A DNA stretch of 64,000 nucleotides. Origin: Paracoccaceae bacterium. Its GTDB lineage: Bacteria; Pseudomonadota; Alphaproteobacteria; Rhodobacterales; Rhodobacteraceae. This document shows positions 44,154 through 55,593 of this stretch, piece by piece. The first letter of the stretch is position 1. Every line of letters starts with the position of its first letter. Position numbers and translations under genes: made by a program. The notes under the pieces were generated by a model. It searched no databases, was not told where the DNA came from, and saw only the letters and a program-made list of their open reading frames with translations. The DNA lies in NCBI GenBank assembly GCA_007692585.1, contig REBU01000041.1, forward strand, positions 44,538 to 108,537. The letters are read 5' to 3'.

Positions 44154-45722
44154 TCAGGCTTCGGGCAGAAGCGCCATCAGCGTGGCCAGCTGGTCGGCCT
44201 CTTGCGCGGGCTTGTCATCGCGGATGCGCGCGATACGCGGGAAACGCATCGCCAGCCCTGATTTGTGACGCGGCGAACGGTTCAGCCCCTCGAAGGCCAC
44301 TTCGACGACCTTCTCGGGTTTGACGGCGCGCACCGGGCCGAAGCGCTCGGTGGTGTTGTTGCGCACGAAGCGGTCCAGCTCCTTCAGTTCCGCATCCGTG
44401 AAGCCGAAATAGGCTTTGCCCACAGGCACAAGCTGGCCAGCATCCCAGACGCCGAAGGTAAAGTCGGAATAATAGCCCGAACGTTTGCCATGCCCGCGCT
44501 GGGCATACATCAGCACGGCATCGACGCGCATCGGGTCGCGCTTCCATTTGAACCAATGCCCCTTGATCCGGCCCGCCAGATAGGGGCTGTCGCGATGCTT
44601 GATCATCACGCCTTCGATCACCGGGTCGGGCGGGTCGGCGCGCATCACGGCCAGCGCGTCCCAATCGCTCAGCGGCAGCAGTGGCGAGAGGTCAATGCGC
44701 GCCGGGTCAAGCCGGGGGATCAGCGCTTCAAGGGCCGCGCGGCGCTGGTGCAGCGGCTGGGCGCGCAGGTCATGGCCATCGCAGAGCAGCAGATCATAGG
44801 CGCGCAGGGCCGCAGGATGCGTTTCGCGCATCTTCGCGCTGACCTGTTTGCGGCCCAGCCGGGTTTGCAGATCGTTGAACGGTGCGATCTGATCGCCGCG
44901 CCGGATCAGCAATTCACCGTCGATCACACCGTCGAATGTCAGCGCCTCCAGCAAATCGGGAAACGCGCCCGAGATGTCGTCGCCCGTCCGCGAATAAAGC
45001 CGCCTTGTGCCCTGATCGCTGACCGCCTGCACGCGGATGCCGTCCCATTTCCATTCGGCCATGAAATCGGCCGGGTCGCGGGCGGTCAGGTCGACGAGAT
45101 CGGTCGGGGTCGAGAGCATGACCGGCCGGAACGGCGCGCGGGCAGCGCTGACGGGTTTGGGGCCATTTTCCGCCCAATGAAAAAGGCTTTCATAGGGTGG
45201 AAATAGTCCGTGCCAAAGCTCTTCGACCTCGGCCAGTTGCAACCCGCCATAATCCGCGACCGCCTGCCGCGCGAGCCGGGCCGAAACACCGACGCGCAGC
45301 CCCCCGGTCCCGAGTTTGAGATAGGCGTAGCGCTGCGAGGGCGGCAGCTGGTCGAGCCGGGCGATGATGCGCGCGGGCAGCTCTGCTTTCGGGGTTTGTT
45401 GCAATTCGGCCACCAGCTCTGACAGGGCGGGGTTGGCCAACTGCGCCGGTGCAGGCCAGATCAGGGCAATGGTCTCGGCCAGATCGCCGACAAAATCGTA
45501 GGACAGCGCGAACAGCTCAGGATCGACGCGCTCGGCGACCAGCCCGCGCAACAGGGACGGCGTGACGCGGCGCAGGTCCAGATCGCCGGTCAGGGCGGCC
45601 AGCGCATAGCCGCGATCCGGGTCTAGGGTGGCCGCGAAATACTGGCGCAGATGCGCCAGTTTCAACCCGCGCCGGGGCGTGAAGGCGAGGCGTTCGAGCA
45701 ATTCGGCAAAGCCCGCGATCAT
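44154..45722 (-). CDS. ATP-dependent DNA ligase (ligase-associated repair cassette)
   Basis: 522 aa. The N-terminal about 190 residues are the DNA-binding domain. The nucleotidyltransferase lysine is K225 in EWKWDGIRVQ, followed by IDGELLI, IEGVMIKH and GHWFKWKRD, then the OB-fold with VGKAYFGFTD. It seals nicks with ATP and is not the essential NAD+ ligase. Its ATG overlaps the stop of the upstream exonuclease gene (ATGA). This pair is part of the LHR-core DNA-damage cassette; the helicase and phosphoesterase members are not adjacent here. Confidence 0.95.
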   Translation of the reverse strand: MIAGFAELLERLAFTPRRGLKLAHLRQYFAATLDPDRGYALAALTGDLDLRRVTPSLLRGLVAERVDPELFALSYDFVGDLAETIALIWPAPAQLANPALSELVAELQQTPKAELPARIIARLDQLPPSQRYAYLKLGTGGLRVGVSARLARQAVADYGGLQLAEVEELWHGLFPPYESLFHWAENGPKPVSAARAPFRPVMLSTPTDLVDLTARDPADFMAEWKWDGIRVQAVSDQGTRRLYSRTGDDISGAFPDLLEALTFDGVIDGELLIRRGDQIAPFNDLQTRLGRKQVSAKMRETHPAALRAYDLLLCDGHDLRAQPLHQRRAALEALIPRLDPARIDLSPLLPLSDWDALAVMRADPPDPVIEGVMIKHRDSPYLAGRIKGHWFKWKRDPMRVDAVLMYAQRGHGKRSGYYSDFTFGVWDAGQLVPVGKAYFGFTDAELKELDRFVRNNTTERFGPVRAVKPEKVVEVAFEGLNRSPRHKSGLAMRFPRIARIRDDKPAQEADQLATLMALLPEA

Positions 45723-46720
45723 TCCGGTTCATCCTCGTAGCCCACCAGTCGCAGCGGAGTGGCCGCGCGCTGGGTGAGTGCGCACCAGCGCAGAAGCGCG
45801 TCTTCGCGGCCATGGGTGATCCATGTCTCGGCCGGGTTCAAATCCGTGATGGTCTGGGTCAGCTGCGCCCAGTCGACGTGATCGGAGATGATCAGCGGCA
45901 ATTCGACCCCCCGCTGCCGCGCGCGGGCGCGCACCATCATCCAGCCGGACGCAAAAGCAATCACCGGATCGGGGAAGCGCTGCGCCCAGGTCGCGGCAAA
46001 AGCCGACGGCGGCCCCAGCACGATGGCCCCTGCAAAATCGCCTTTCTTGCCCCGCGCGACGGTCGCCGGGCGCAGATCGCCCAGCGCGATGCCCTGGGCG
46101 ATGTGGTAGTCGCAGAGCTTCGCAAGCGCGCCGTGAATGTAGATCGGCGCGTCATAGCCTGCCGCGCGCAAGAGCATGATCACCCGCTGGGCCTTGCCCA
46201 GCGCATAGACGCCCACCAGATGCGCGCGCTCGGTAAAGGCGCGGACCGAGGCGAGGAGGCGCGCGATCTCATCCTGCGGGTCAGGATGGCGGAAGATGGG
46301 CAGGGCGAAGGTCGCTTCGGTCACGAGGATGTCGCAGGCGACCGGCTCCCACGGTGCGCAGGCCGCGTTGGGTGTGCGGGTGTAATCGCCTGTGACCAGG
46401 ATGCGCGTGCGGGCATCCTCGACCAGGATCTGGGCAGAGCCCAGCACATGGCCCGCCGGATGGAAACTGACCGTCACATCGCCGATGCGGGCAGGGCCAT
46501 CGGCGGGTTGCGCGCTCTGTGTGAAGTCCCGGCCATAGCGCAGCGCCATGATGTCGAGCGTCTGCGCCGTGGCCATGACCGCCCCATGGCCCGCGCGGGC
46601 ATGATCGGCATGGCCATGGGTCACCAGCGCGCGGGGAACCGGGCGCACAGGATCGATGAAGAAATCACCTTGCGGGCAATAGAGGCCCTCTGGGCGGGGG
46701 ATCAGAATGGGGGCGCGCAT
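45719..46720 (-). CDS. Ligase-associated DNA exonuclease (metallo-beta-lactamase fold)
   Basis: 333 aa from the ATG at 46720; a GTG two codons upstream (46726) is equally possible. The metal motif is THGHADHARAG near residues 36-46, with HPAGHVLGSAQ and VTGDYTR as further beta-lactamase-fold ligands and ISDHVDW near the end. The family is the Snm1/CPSF-type exonuclease that travels with the LigC/LhrC repair ligase. The ligase gene overlaps its stop, so the two are co-expressed and probably act at the same DNA breaks. Confidence 0.92.
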   Translation of the reverse strand: MRAPILIPRPEGLYCPQGDFFIDPVRPVPRALVTHGHADHARAGHGAVMATAQTLDIMALRYGRDFTQSAQPADGPARIGDVTVSFHPAGHVLGSAQILVEDARTRILVTGDYTRTPNAACAPWEPVACDILVTEATFALPIFRHPDPQDEIARLLASVRAFTERAHLVGVYALGKAQRVIMLLRAAGYDAPIYIHGALAKLCDYHIAQGIALGDLRPATVARGKKGDFAGAIVLGPPSAFAATWAQRFPDPVIAFASGWMMVRARARQRGVELPLIISDHVDWAQLTQTITDLNPAETWITHGREDALLRWCALTQRAATPLRLVGYEDEPE

Positions 46721-46845
46721 ATCCACGGAGGTAGAGCGTTTGCGGGGGGTGGAAATGGGGGCGCGCCCGGTTGCGCGTTTCCATGCGCGAAAGCCGATGC
46801 GCGCGAGGTCAGCGAGGCGTGCTTGCGCGCGGGCGCGGCCGGGGT

Positions 46846-47757
46846 CTAGTGGATCGCGGCCCCGATGGTGTTGGGTGCGGGTAGGGGCAGATCCATGATC
46901 AGCAGTCCGGCATCAGCCGGACAGTCGGGCGTTGTGAAGCGCGCTTCGGCAACGTCGGACATCCGCCCGGCCCCAAGGGTCAGGATATAGGCCGACACAG
47001 TCTGGCCGCAGAGCGTGCTGTCAAAGGCCAGCGCCAGCTCGGCGCGGCTGGCGGGTGCAAGTTGCGCCGGGATGGAGAAGATTTCTGCGCGCATCGCATC
47101 GGGGCTGTCATTCTCGTCCAGGGCAATCAGAAAGGCCCCTTCCGTGTCTGGATCGAAGGGATTGGCGGCGTGCAGGTGACCGGCTGCGCCGAAATCCGCG
47201 CCGCTATGGAAGCCGTGCAGCCTCAGATCAATGGCACCGGTCCATTGCGCCACGATGCGGATATGATCGTCGAGATCGCCAATGGTGACCTGCGCTTCAA
47301 GAAAGACGTCATCACCCAGAAACAGATCCAGCCGCGCTTCGGGCATCAGCGCCGGGATGAAACCGGAATAGCGCCCCAGCGCGTCGGTGCGCTGGCTGAA
47401 GGCCAGATCGGCATGGCTGATCACCAGCGGCGTGTCAGGGTGACACGGCGCGTCCAGCGTCACAGCGATCAGCGCATCGACCGTCGCGCGAACCGACAGG
47501 ACAGGCTGACACTCGTCGCCAGCAGACGCGGAAGGGGCCGGGGCGCTGGTGTTGAGCCCGGCATCTGCGGTGAAGGCGGTCATTTGCGCATTATCGATAT
47601 CCAGCCCGCGTGCCGCAGTGCTGGATATTGTTTCGGCGCTTGGGGTCTGCGCGGTGTCGGCTATGCGCTCTTGCAGCAAGACCTGCGCGCCCAACAGCGA
47701 CGCTGCTATCCCCGCGACAGCAATCGCTGCGCTGCGCATGAGCACTTTTTTGTTCAT
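46846..47757 (-). CDS. Unknown exported protein next to secA
   Basis: 303 aa from the ATG at 47757 (MNKKVLMRSAAIAVAGIAAS); an ATG four codons upstream is an alternative. One N-terminal hydrophobic segment, either signal peptide or anchor, is followed by a low-complexity linker to about residue 85 and an acidic, beta-rich domain with three cysteines (ECQPVLS, DAPCHPDT, FDSTLCGQT) and a last one near the end. I do not recognise the family. It ends the stretch downstream of secA's 3' side and lies 112 bp from it, so co-transcription is not clear. Confidence 0.7.
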   Translation of the reverse strand: MNKKVLMRSAAIAVAGIAASLLGAQVLLQERIADTAQTPSAETISSTAARGLDIDNAQMTAFTADAGLNTSAPAPSASAGDECQPVLSVRATVDALIAVTLDAPCHPDTPLVISHADLAFSQRTDALGRYSGFIPALMPEARLDLFLGDDVFLEAQVTIGDLDDHIRIVAQWTGAIDLRLHGFHSGADFGAAGHLHAANPFDPDTEGAFLIALDENDSPDAMRAEIFSIPAQLAPASRAELALAFDSTLCGQTVSAYILTLGAGRMSDVAEARFTTPDCPADAGLLIMDLPLPAPNTIGAAIH

Positions 47758-47869
47758 GACCTGACCCATTACTTCAACACGGATCAGGCTGGACCGGGAT
47801 TCGGGCGCGAATGCGGCTGAACTGTGGTTTTACTGCAAAATCCGAAACAGCCGCGGGTTTACGGTCCGA

Positions 47870-50560
<2,691 letters not shown>

Positions 50561-50780
50561 GCGTGTCCCGCCTTCTATACCCAGTCGCAACGCCAGCTAC
50601 GCCGCTCATAAATTTGTCATGGTCGGGCACCGAACTTGGGGTTGTCGCTCCGTGCAGGCTTCCATACAACTGCACCGAAACCAGACGGCCCGCACCCGGT
50701 CAGACCTCCGAGCGATGTAATGGGCGGTCTGAAAACTGTCAACGTTGCGCGCCATCGGCGCCTTGCCCGGAGTTGGGAAT

Positions 50781-51638
50781 ATGAACAGATTTTCGCGATT
50801 GAGTGTCACATTTGCGGCAGCGCTGGCGCTCGCGGGGCCGGGTCTGGCACAGGACGCGCCGTCGCGCAGCACTGTGCTTGCCTCGGTCAACGGGACCAAT
50901 ATCACACTGGGGCATCTGCTGGCCGCGCATGCCGACCTGCCCGATCAGATCCGCGCGCTTCCGGTTGATGCCCTGTTTCAGCCCCTGATCGAGCAACTGA
51001 TCGAGCAGACCGCGCTGATGCAGCAGACCGAAGGCACGCTGAGCGCGCGCGAACAGTTGGCCCTGGAAAACGAACGGCGCGCTTTCATCGCCAATGCCGC
51101 ACTGACCCGTGCCGCTGAAGAGGCGTTGACCGAGGAGAATGTCTCGATCGCCTACACGGCCTTCGTGACGGAATTCGACGGGCGCGAACCCACCCCGGAA
51201 TTCAACGCCTCGCATATCATCGTCGAAACCGAAGAACAGGCGCTGGAGCTGCGTGCGATGCTTGATGACGGGGCGGATTTTGCCGAATTGGCCCGCGAGC
51301 ATTCGATGGACGGCGCGGCGCAGGGCGGTGGGTCGCTGGGCTGGTTCGGTCTGGGTGCGATGATCCCGGAATTCGAGGAAGCCGTGCAAGCGCTCGAAGT
51401 TGGGGATTACATGGGCCCGCTGGAAACCCGGTTCGGCTGGCATCTGGTCTTGCTGAATGACACGCGCATGTCCTCTGCACCGCCGCTGGATGAAGTGCGC
51501 GAGGCGCTGGAGCAGAATCTGCAACGCGAAGCGGCACAAAGCGCGCTGACAGCCGCGACTGCGGCGGCGCAGGTCGAGCGGCGTTTTGAGGAGCTGGATC
51601 CGTCCATTCTGATGCGTGCTGACCTGCTGGACGACTGA
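50781..51638 (+). CDS. Periplasmic parvulin-type peptidyl-prolyl isomerase
   Basis: 285 aa from the ATG at 50781 with CGGAG upstream. Residues 1-24 are a signal peptide (FAAALALAGPGLAQ). A SurA/PpiD-like N-terminal helical region is followed by the parvulin domain at about 140-235: NASHIIVETEEQALEL, FAELAREHSMDGAAQGGGSL and GWFGLGAMIPEFEEAV. It should help fold outer-membrane or secreted proteins. It is divergent from secA, an arrangement that fits its export role. argJ follows 69 bp later. Confidence 0.92.
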   Translation: MNRFSRLSVTFAAALALAGPGLAQDAPSRSTVLASVNGTNITLGHLLAAHADLPDQIRALPVDALFQPLIEQLIEQTALMQQTEGTLSAREQLALENERRAFIANAALTRAAEEALTEENVSIAYTAFVTEFDGREPTPEFNASHIIVETEEQALELRAMLDDGADFAELAREHSMDGAAQGGGSLGWFGLGAMIPEFEEAVQALEVGDYMGPLETRFGWHLVLLNDTRMSSAPPLDEVREALEQNLQREAAQSALTAATAAAQVERRFEELDPSILMRADLLDD

Positions 51639-51707
51639 GGCCGGGGCGTGTAGAACCCCGTCCGGGACCAGCCCATTTCGGGCTGACGCAGGGCAGGGAC
51701 GACGCCT

Positions 51708-53018
51708 ATGGGCAAGAAGAAACTCAAGCAGAAGATCAAGGCGTTGAAGGCCCAGCTTGCGGCGCTTGCGCCGGGTGCGGCTGCGCCGCTGGTCTCGCCT
51801 CTGGCCCCGGCGAGTTTTCCCGACCTGCCTGTGATCGCGGGCGCGGAATTCGCCGTCACCTCGGCTGGGGTACGCTACAAGGGGCGGCCGGATGTGATGC
51901 TGGCGCGGCTGGCACCGGGCACGGTCATGGCGGGCACCTTCACCCGCTCGGCCACGCGCGCGGCGTCGGTTCTGGATGCACAAGCGAAAATCGCGGGCCA
52001 GAGCGATCAGGGCGCGGCAATCGTCGTCAATTCCGGCAATGCCAATGCCTTCACAGGGGCGCAGGGCGCGCAATCCGTGGACGCGATCTGTGCCGCGGCG
52101 GCCGATGCGCTAGGTCTGCCAGCGGCGCGGGTCTTCACCTCCTCGACCGGGGTGATCGGCCAGCCCTTGCCGCATGAGAAGATCACCGCCGTTCTGCGTG
52201 AGCTGCGCGGGGGGCTGTCAGAGACCGGGCTGCCCGACGCTGCCCGCGCGATCATGACCACGGACACCTTCCCCAAGGGCGCGGCGGCGCAAGTGGAGAT
52301 CGGCGGCAAGCCAGTGCAGATCGCGGGCATTGCCAAAGGGTCCGGGATGATCGCGCCGGATATGGCAACGATGCTTGTCTATATCTTTACGGACGCAAAG
52401 ATCACGCAGTCTGTCTTGCAAGGCATTGTCGCGCGCCAAACCGATCGCAGCTTCAACTGCATCACCGTGGACAGTGACACCTCGACCTCGGACATGCTGC
52501 TGGTGGCTGCGACCGGGGCGGCTGATGCGCCCGAGATCACGGAGGCGACCAGCCCCGAGGGTCGCGCATTCGCGCAGGCTTTGGCCGGGGTGATGCTCGA
52601 TCTGGCGCATCAAGTGGTCCGCGATGGCGAAGGGGCCACGAAATTCATCGAGGTGGCGGTCACTGGCGCGCGCTCGGATGCCGATGCGCGCAAGGTGGCC
52701 TTTGCGATTGCCGATTCGCCACTGGTCAAGACGGCTGTGGCGGGCGAAGATCCGAATTGGGGCCGGATCGTCATGGCCGTGGGCAAATCCGGCGCGGAGG
52801 CAGATCGCGACAAGCTGTCGATCCGGTTCGGGCCGCATCTGGTCGCGGTGAACGGGCAAGTCGCCCCCAGCTATGCCGAAGAAATCGGCGCGGCCTATAT
52901 GCGCGAGGATCATCTGGTCATCGGGGTCGATCTGCGGCTTGGGGCCGGGGCCGCGACAGTCTGGACCTGTGACCTGACCCATCGCTATATCGAGATCAAC
53001 GCGGATTATCGCTCGTGA
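51708..53018 (+). CDS. argJ: Bifunctional glutamate N-acetyltransferase / amino-acid acetyltransferase
   Basis: 436 aa. ArgJ recycles the acetyl group in arginine synthesis (N-acetylornithine + glutamate) and can make N-acetylglutamate. The autocleavage site is IAPDMATMLVY, where Thr is the nucleophile of the beta chain; NSGNANAFTG and DPNWGRIVMAVG are further family motifs. Conserved similarity starts only at SPLAPASFPDLPV (about residue 30). The preceding segment MGKKKLKQKIKALKAQLAALA is basic and helical, unusual for ArgJ, and no later in-frame start codon is available before the core. Its stop overlaps the GTG of the Nudix gene. Confidence 0.96.
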   Translation: MGKKKLKQKIKALKAQLAALAPGAAAPLVSPLAPASFPDLPVIAGAEFAVTSAGVRYKGRPDVMLARLAPGTVMAGTFTRSATRAASVLDAQAKIAGQSDQGAAIVVNSGNANAFTGAQGAQSVDAICAAAADALGLPAARVFTSSTGVIGQPLPHEKITAVLRELRGGLSETGLPDAARAIMTTDTFPKGAAAQVEIGGKPVQIAGIAKGSGMIAPDMATMLVYIFTDAKITQSVLQGIVARQTDRSFNCITVDSDTSTSDMLLVAATGAADAPEITEATSPEGRAFAQALAGVMLDLAHQVVRDGEGATKFIEVAVTGARSDADARKVAFAIADSPLVKTAVAGEDPNWGRIVMAVGKSGAEADRDKLSIRFGPHLVAVNGQVAPSYAEEIGAAYMREDHLVIGVDLRLGAGAATVWTCDLTHRYIEINADYRS

Positions 53019-53413
53019 AGCTGGTGCTCGTGTCTGCTGTGGCGCTGGTCGATTCTGACGGGCGCGTGCTGCTGGCGCAGCGTCCGCCGGGCAAGGCGAT
53101 GGCCGGGCTGTGGGAATTTCCCGGCGGCAAGGTCGAGCCGGGCGAGACCCCGGAAGCGGCCTTGATCCGCGAATTGCACGAGGAGCTGGGGATTGACACC
53201 TGGGCCAGCTGCCTGGCGCCGCTGAGCTTTGCCAGCCATGCCTATGCGGATTTTCATCTGCTCATGCCGCTCTTCGTCTGTCGCAAATGGCAAGGCGAGC
53301 TTCGTGGGCGTGAGGGGCAGACCCTGAAATGGGTGCGCCCGGCGCAGCTGCGCGACTACCCGATGCCTGAAGCCGACCTGCCGCTGATCCCGATTCTGCG
53401 CGATTGGCTTTGA
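53015..53413 (+). CDS. mutT: MutT-type Nudix hydrolase (8-oxo-dGTP diphosphatase)
   Basis: 132 aa with a GTG start overlapping the argJ stop. The Nudix box is complete at residues 38-60, with E44, R52, E53, E56, E57 and G59 in the required places, preceded by RPPGKAMAGLWEFPGGK, which is the MutT-specific context. It removes oxidised dGTP from the nucleotide pool. Length fits MutT. It is the last gene before the small-RNA region. Confidence 0.93.
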   Translation: MKLVLVSAVALVDSDGRVLLAQRPPGKAMAGLWEFPGGKVEPGETPEAALIRELHEELGIDTWASCLAPLSFASHAYADFHLLMPLFVCRKWQGELRGREGQTLKWVRPAQLRDYPMPEADLPLIPILRDWL

Positions 53414-53541
53414 GTCCGCGCCCGCTGTTGTTGATCTGGGCGCAATAGGGTGAAAAGTTTCGGATTGTTTCGACAATTGAGGGGCGATTAATCAAATCGG
53501 GCGAAAACAAGGTTAAAACAGGCTAAAAAACGAATAAAAGT

Positions 53542-53570
53542 TTGAGTGCACGCGGAGAAAGCGCCATAAA
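53542..53570 (+). promoter_or_regulatory. Candidate promoter for the small RNA at 53.6 kb
   Basis: TTGAGT (53542-53547) and CATAAA (53565-53570) are separated by exactly 17 bp, each matching four of six consensus bases. Transcription would start near 53577. The surrounding 150 bp are clearly richer in A+T than the genes on both sides. Confidence 0.4.
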
Positions 53571-53576
53571 GAACAC

Positions 53577-53722
53577 AAGTTAGTAAGAGTTTTAATCTAG
53601 GTCTTTTGATACAGCAGGGTTGCGTTGTCTACCGCAACGATCTGTTTCCGAAGCATGACGCCTGAACACCGTCATGCTGGTTCTACTCAAAACGCTCTGA
53701 TCCACTGGATCAGGGCGTTTTT
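53577..53722 (+). ncRNA. Candidate small RNA: three consecutive hairpins and a strong terminator
   Basis: Between mutT (ends 53413) and the trm112-like gene (minus, ends 53763) there is no plausible protein. Three hairpins follow one another: GTTGCG/CGCAAC (53619-53638, 8-nt loop), the perfect 9-bp AGCATGACG/CGTCATGCT (53652-53678, 9-nt loop), and AAAACGCTCTGATCC/GGATCAGGGCGTTTTT (53689-53722), a textbook rho-independent terminator with one G-T pair. The terminator is 275 bp after mutT, too far to be simply its own. The 5' end is a guess from the promoter candidate. I could not match it to a named RNA family. Confidence 0.6.
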
Positions 53723-53762
53723 CGTTGCGTTTGCAATTGCGTGCAGACCTACAAGCGGCGGT

Positions 53763-53957
53763 TCAGTCGATTTCGCGCGCTTGATCCGCGAGCATGATCG
53801 GAATCCCGTTGCGGATCGGAAAGGCCAGGTGCGCGGCTTTCGAGATCAGTTCCTGCCGGGTCTTGTCATAGCTGAGCACGCCATTTGTCACGGGGCATAC
53901 AAGGCTCTCCAGCATCTTGCGGTCGATCAGCAGATGTGGCGCGTCATCATCGCTCAT
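53763..53957 (-). CDS. Trm112 family protein
   Basis: 64 aa. Short Trm112/YcaR-type protein with [17 protein letters not shown] and [12 protein letters not shown]. Only one of the zinc-binding cysteines of the eukaryotic family is present, which is common in bacterial members. Bacterial Trm112 proteins can activate methyltransferases, but the partner here is not known. Its start overlaps the stop of the LON-domain gene (ATGA), and it ends the xthA-cnoX-LON-trm112 run. Confidence 0.85.
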   Translation of the reverse strand: MSDDDAPHLLIDRKMLESLVCPVTNGVLSYDKTRQELISKAAHLAFPIRNGIPIMLADQAREID

Positions 53958-54598
53958 TGCAGAACATTCTCGTCGCCACCACTGCGCAGCGAGAACTCCA
54001 TCAGCATGACCAGCGTTTCACGCCGCGTCTGGAGCGAGGGGGCTTCCAGCAGCGCTTGCTTGTCGTCGGGCTCAAACGGGCAGAGCATTGACAGCGCATT
54101 GATCAGCATCTCGTCCTCGGCATCCTTCAGGCTGCTCCAGTCGGTTGACAGCTGATGCTTCTCGAAAAACCGCTTGAGCAAACCGAAAAATGGCTCGCGC
54201 TTCAGTCCGGAATCGGTTTCTTCCTGGCTCTGGTCCTGCTCGAAGCCCGCCCAGTTGACCTTGGTGCGCCGATAGGGGGTAAAGCCGGTCACTTCCTCGA
54301 CCACCCGAAATCGCGATTTGCCGGTCAGGGTGATCAGGTAGCGACCATCGTCAGTCTCGGAGAACGCGGTCAGCCGCCCTGCACAGCCAATGCTTTGCAG
54401 CGTGGGCTGCGCCGCGCCAGGCATGTCGCGGGGCTGGATCATGCCGATCAGCCGATGGGGTGTTTTCATGCAATCCTCGATCATCGCCAGATAGCGCGGC
54501 TCGAAGATATGCAGCGGCAAGCGCGCGCGCGGCAAAAGCAGCGCACCGGGCAGCGGGAAGATCGGGATCAGATCGGGCAAGTCCATGGCATAGGTCAT
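53954..54598 (-). CDS. LON peptidase substrate-binding domain protein
   Basis: 214 aa. It is made of the N-terminal (substrate-binding) domain of Lon without ATPase or protease parts: [20 protein letters not shown], then [24 protein letters not shown] and TGKSRFRV. The acidic linker and C-terminal helix are as in stand-alone relatives. Function of the stand-alone domain is not established. It lies 27 bp after cnoX and overlaps trm112. The ATG at 54586 is an alternative start. Confidence 0.9.
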   Translation of the reverse strand: MTYAMDLPDLIPIFPLPGALLLPRARLPLHIFEPRYLAMIEDCMKTPHRLIGMIQPRDMPGAAQPTLQSIGCAGRLTAFSETDDGRYLITLTGKSRFRVVEEVTGFTPYRRTKVNWAGFEQDQSQEETDSGLKREPFFGLLKRFFEKHQLSTDWSSLKDAEDEMLINALSMLCPFEPDDKQALLEAPSLQTRRETLVMLMEFSLRSGGDENVLQ

Positions 54599-54625
54599 CC
54601 ACGGCTAAGTAACACGGCGGGACGC

Positions 54626-55525
54626 TTAGGCAAATATCATCGAACTCAGACGCCGTCGCCCCTTGGCAACCAGCGGATCATTGGGCTTGAGCGCGTCGAA
54701 AATCGTGAAAAGCTGCGTCTTGGCAGCGCCCTCGTTCCAGTCGCGGTCCCGACGGAACAGTTCCAGCAATTCCTCGACCGCCGCTTCCGACTGACCTGCG
54801 GCAAAGAGCGCCTGCGCCAGATCAAAGCGCGCCTGATGATTGGTCGGATCGGCCGTCAGCGCGGCGCGCAGCTCTTCGACAGGCCCGGCGGATTGCGCCT
54901 GAAGCGCCAGGGCAAGTTTGGCGCGGGCCGCGTCGAGTTCGGGCGCATTGGCCATCGCAGCGGGGGCGTTGTTCAGAAGCGCTTCCGCCTGATCGAGGCT
55001 TTGGGCTGCGATCTGTGCATGGACCATCCCGGCGAAGGCGCGGGCATTGCCCTCATCCTCGGCCATCACCGCGGCGAAAATCTGCGCCGCATCGGTCACG
55101 GCCCCGTCTTCCAGCATCGCCTCGGCCTCATCCAGCGCGGCGGACAGGCCGCCATCGCCCGACATATTGGCCAGCTTGGCGACAAAATCCTTCAGCGCCG
55201 AAGGCGGTTGCGCGCCCTGAAACCCATCGACGGGCTGGCCCTGAAAAAAGGCATAAACCGTCGGGATCGACTGCACGCGCAACTGCCCCGCAATGGCCTG
55301 GTTCTCGTCGATATTGATCTTGACCATCCGCACCTTGCCCTTGGCGGCGCGCACTTCGGCTTCCAGCGCCGGACCAAGCGTCTTGCACGGACCGCACCAG
55401 GGCGCCCAGAAGTCGACGATGACCGGAACCTCCTGACTGGCCTCGATCACCTGCGTCATGAAGCTCTGATCGGTGCCGTCCGTGATCAGATCGGCCTCTG
55501 CGGTCTTGTCGCCAAATTCCAGCAT
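54626..55525 (-). CDS. cnoX: Thioredoxin-like co-chaperone CnoX (YbbN)
   Basis: 299 aa from the ATG at 55525 with AGAGGG upstream. A thioredoxin domain with PWCGPCKTL (C44, C47) and the cis-proline region QSIPTVYAFFQG is followed by a TPR-like C-terminal half (PTNHQARFDLAQALFAAGQ), the CnoX/YbbN layout. The CGPC active site shows a redox-active form, unlike the E. coli SXXC form. It protects and hands over chlorine-stressed proteins to chaperones. xthA lies 68 bp upstream. Confidence 0.9.
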   Translation of the reverse strand: MLEFGDKTAEADLITDGTDQSFMTQVIEASQEVPVIVDFWAPWCGPCKTLGPALEAEVRAAKGKVRMVKINIDENQAIAGQLRVQSIPTVYAFFQGQPVDGFQGAQPPSALKDFVAKLANMSGDGGLSAALDEAEAMLEDGAVTDAAQIFAAVMAEDEGNARAFAGMVHAQIAAQSLDQAEALLNNAPAAMANAPELDAARAKLALALQAQSAGPVEELRAALTADPTNHQARFDLAQALFAAGQSEAAVEELLELFRRDRDWNEGAAKTQLFTIFDALKPNDPLVAKGRRRLSSMIFA

Positions 55526-55593
55526 CTTGCCCTCTTGTCTGATGAAGCGTTGCGTTGCGATATATGGGCTGTGCAGGCCCAAAGGGGAAGGGG

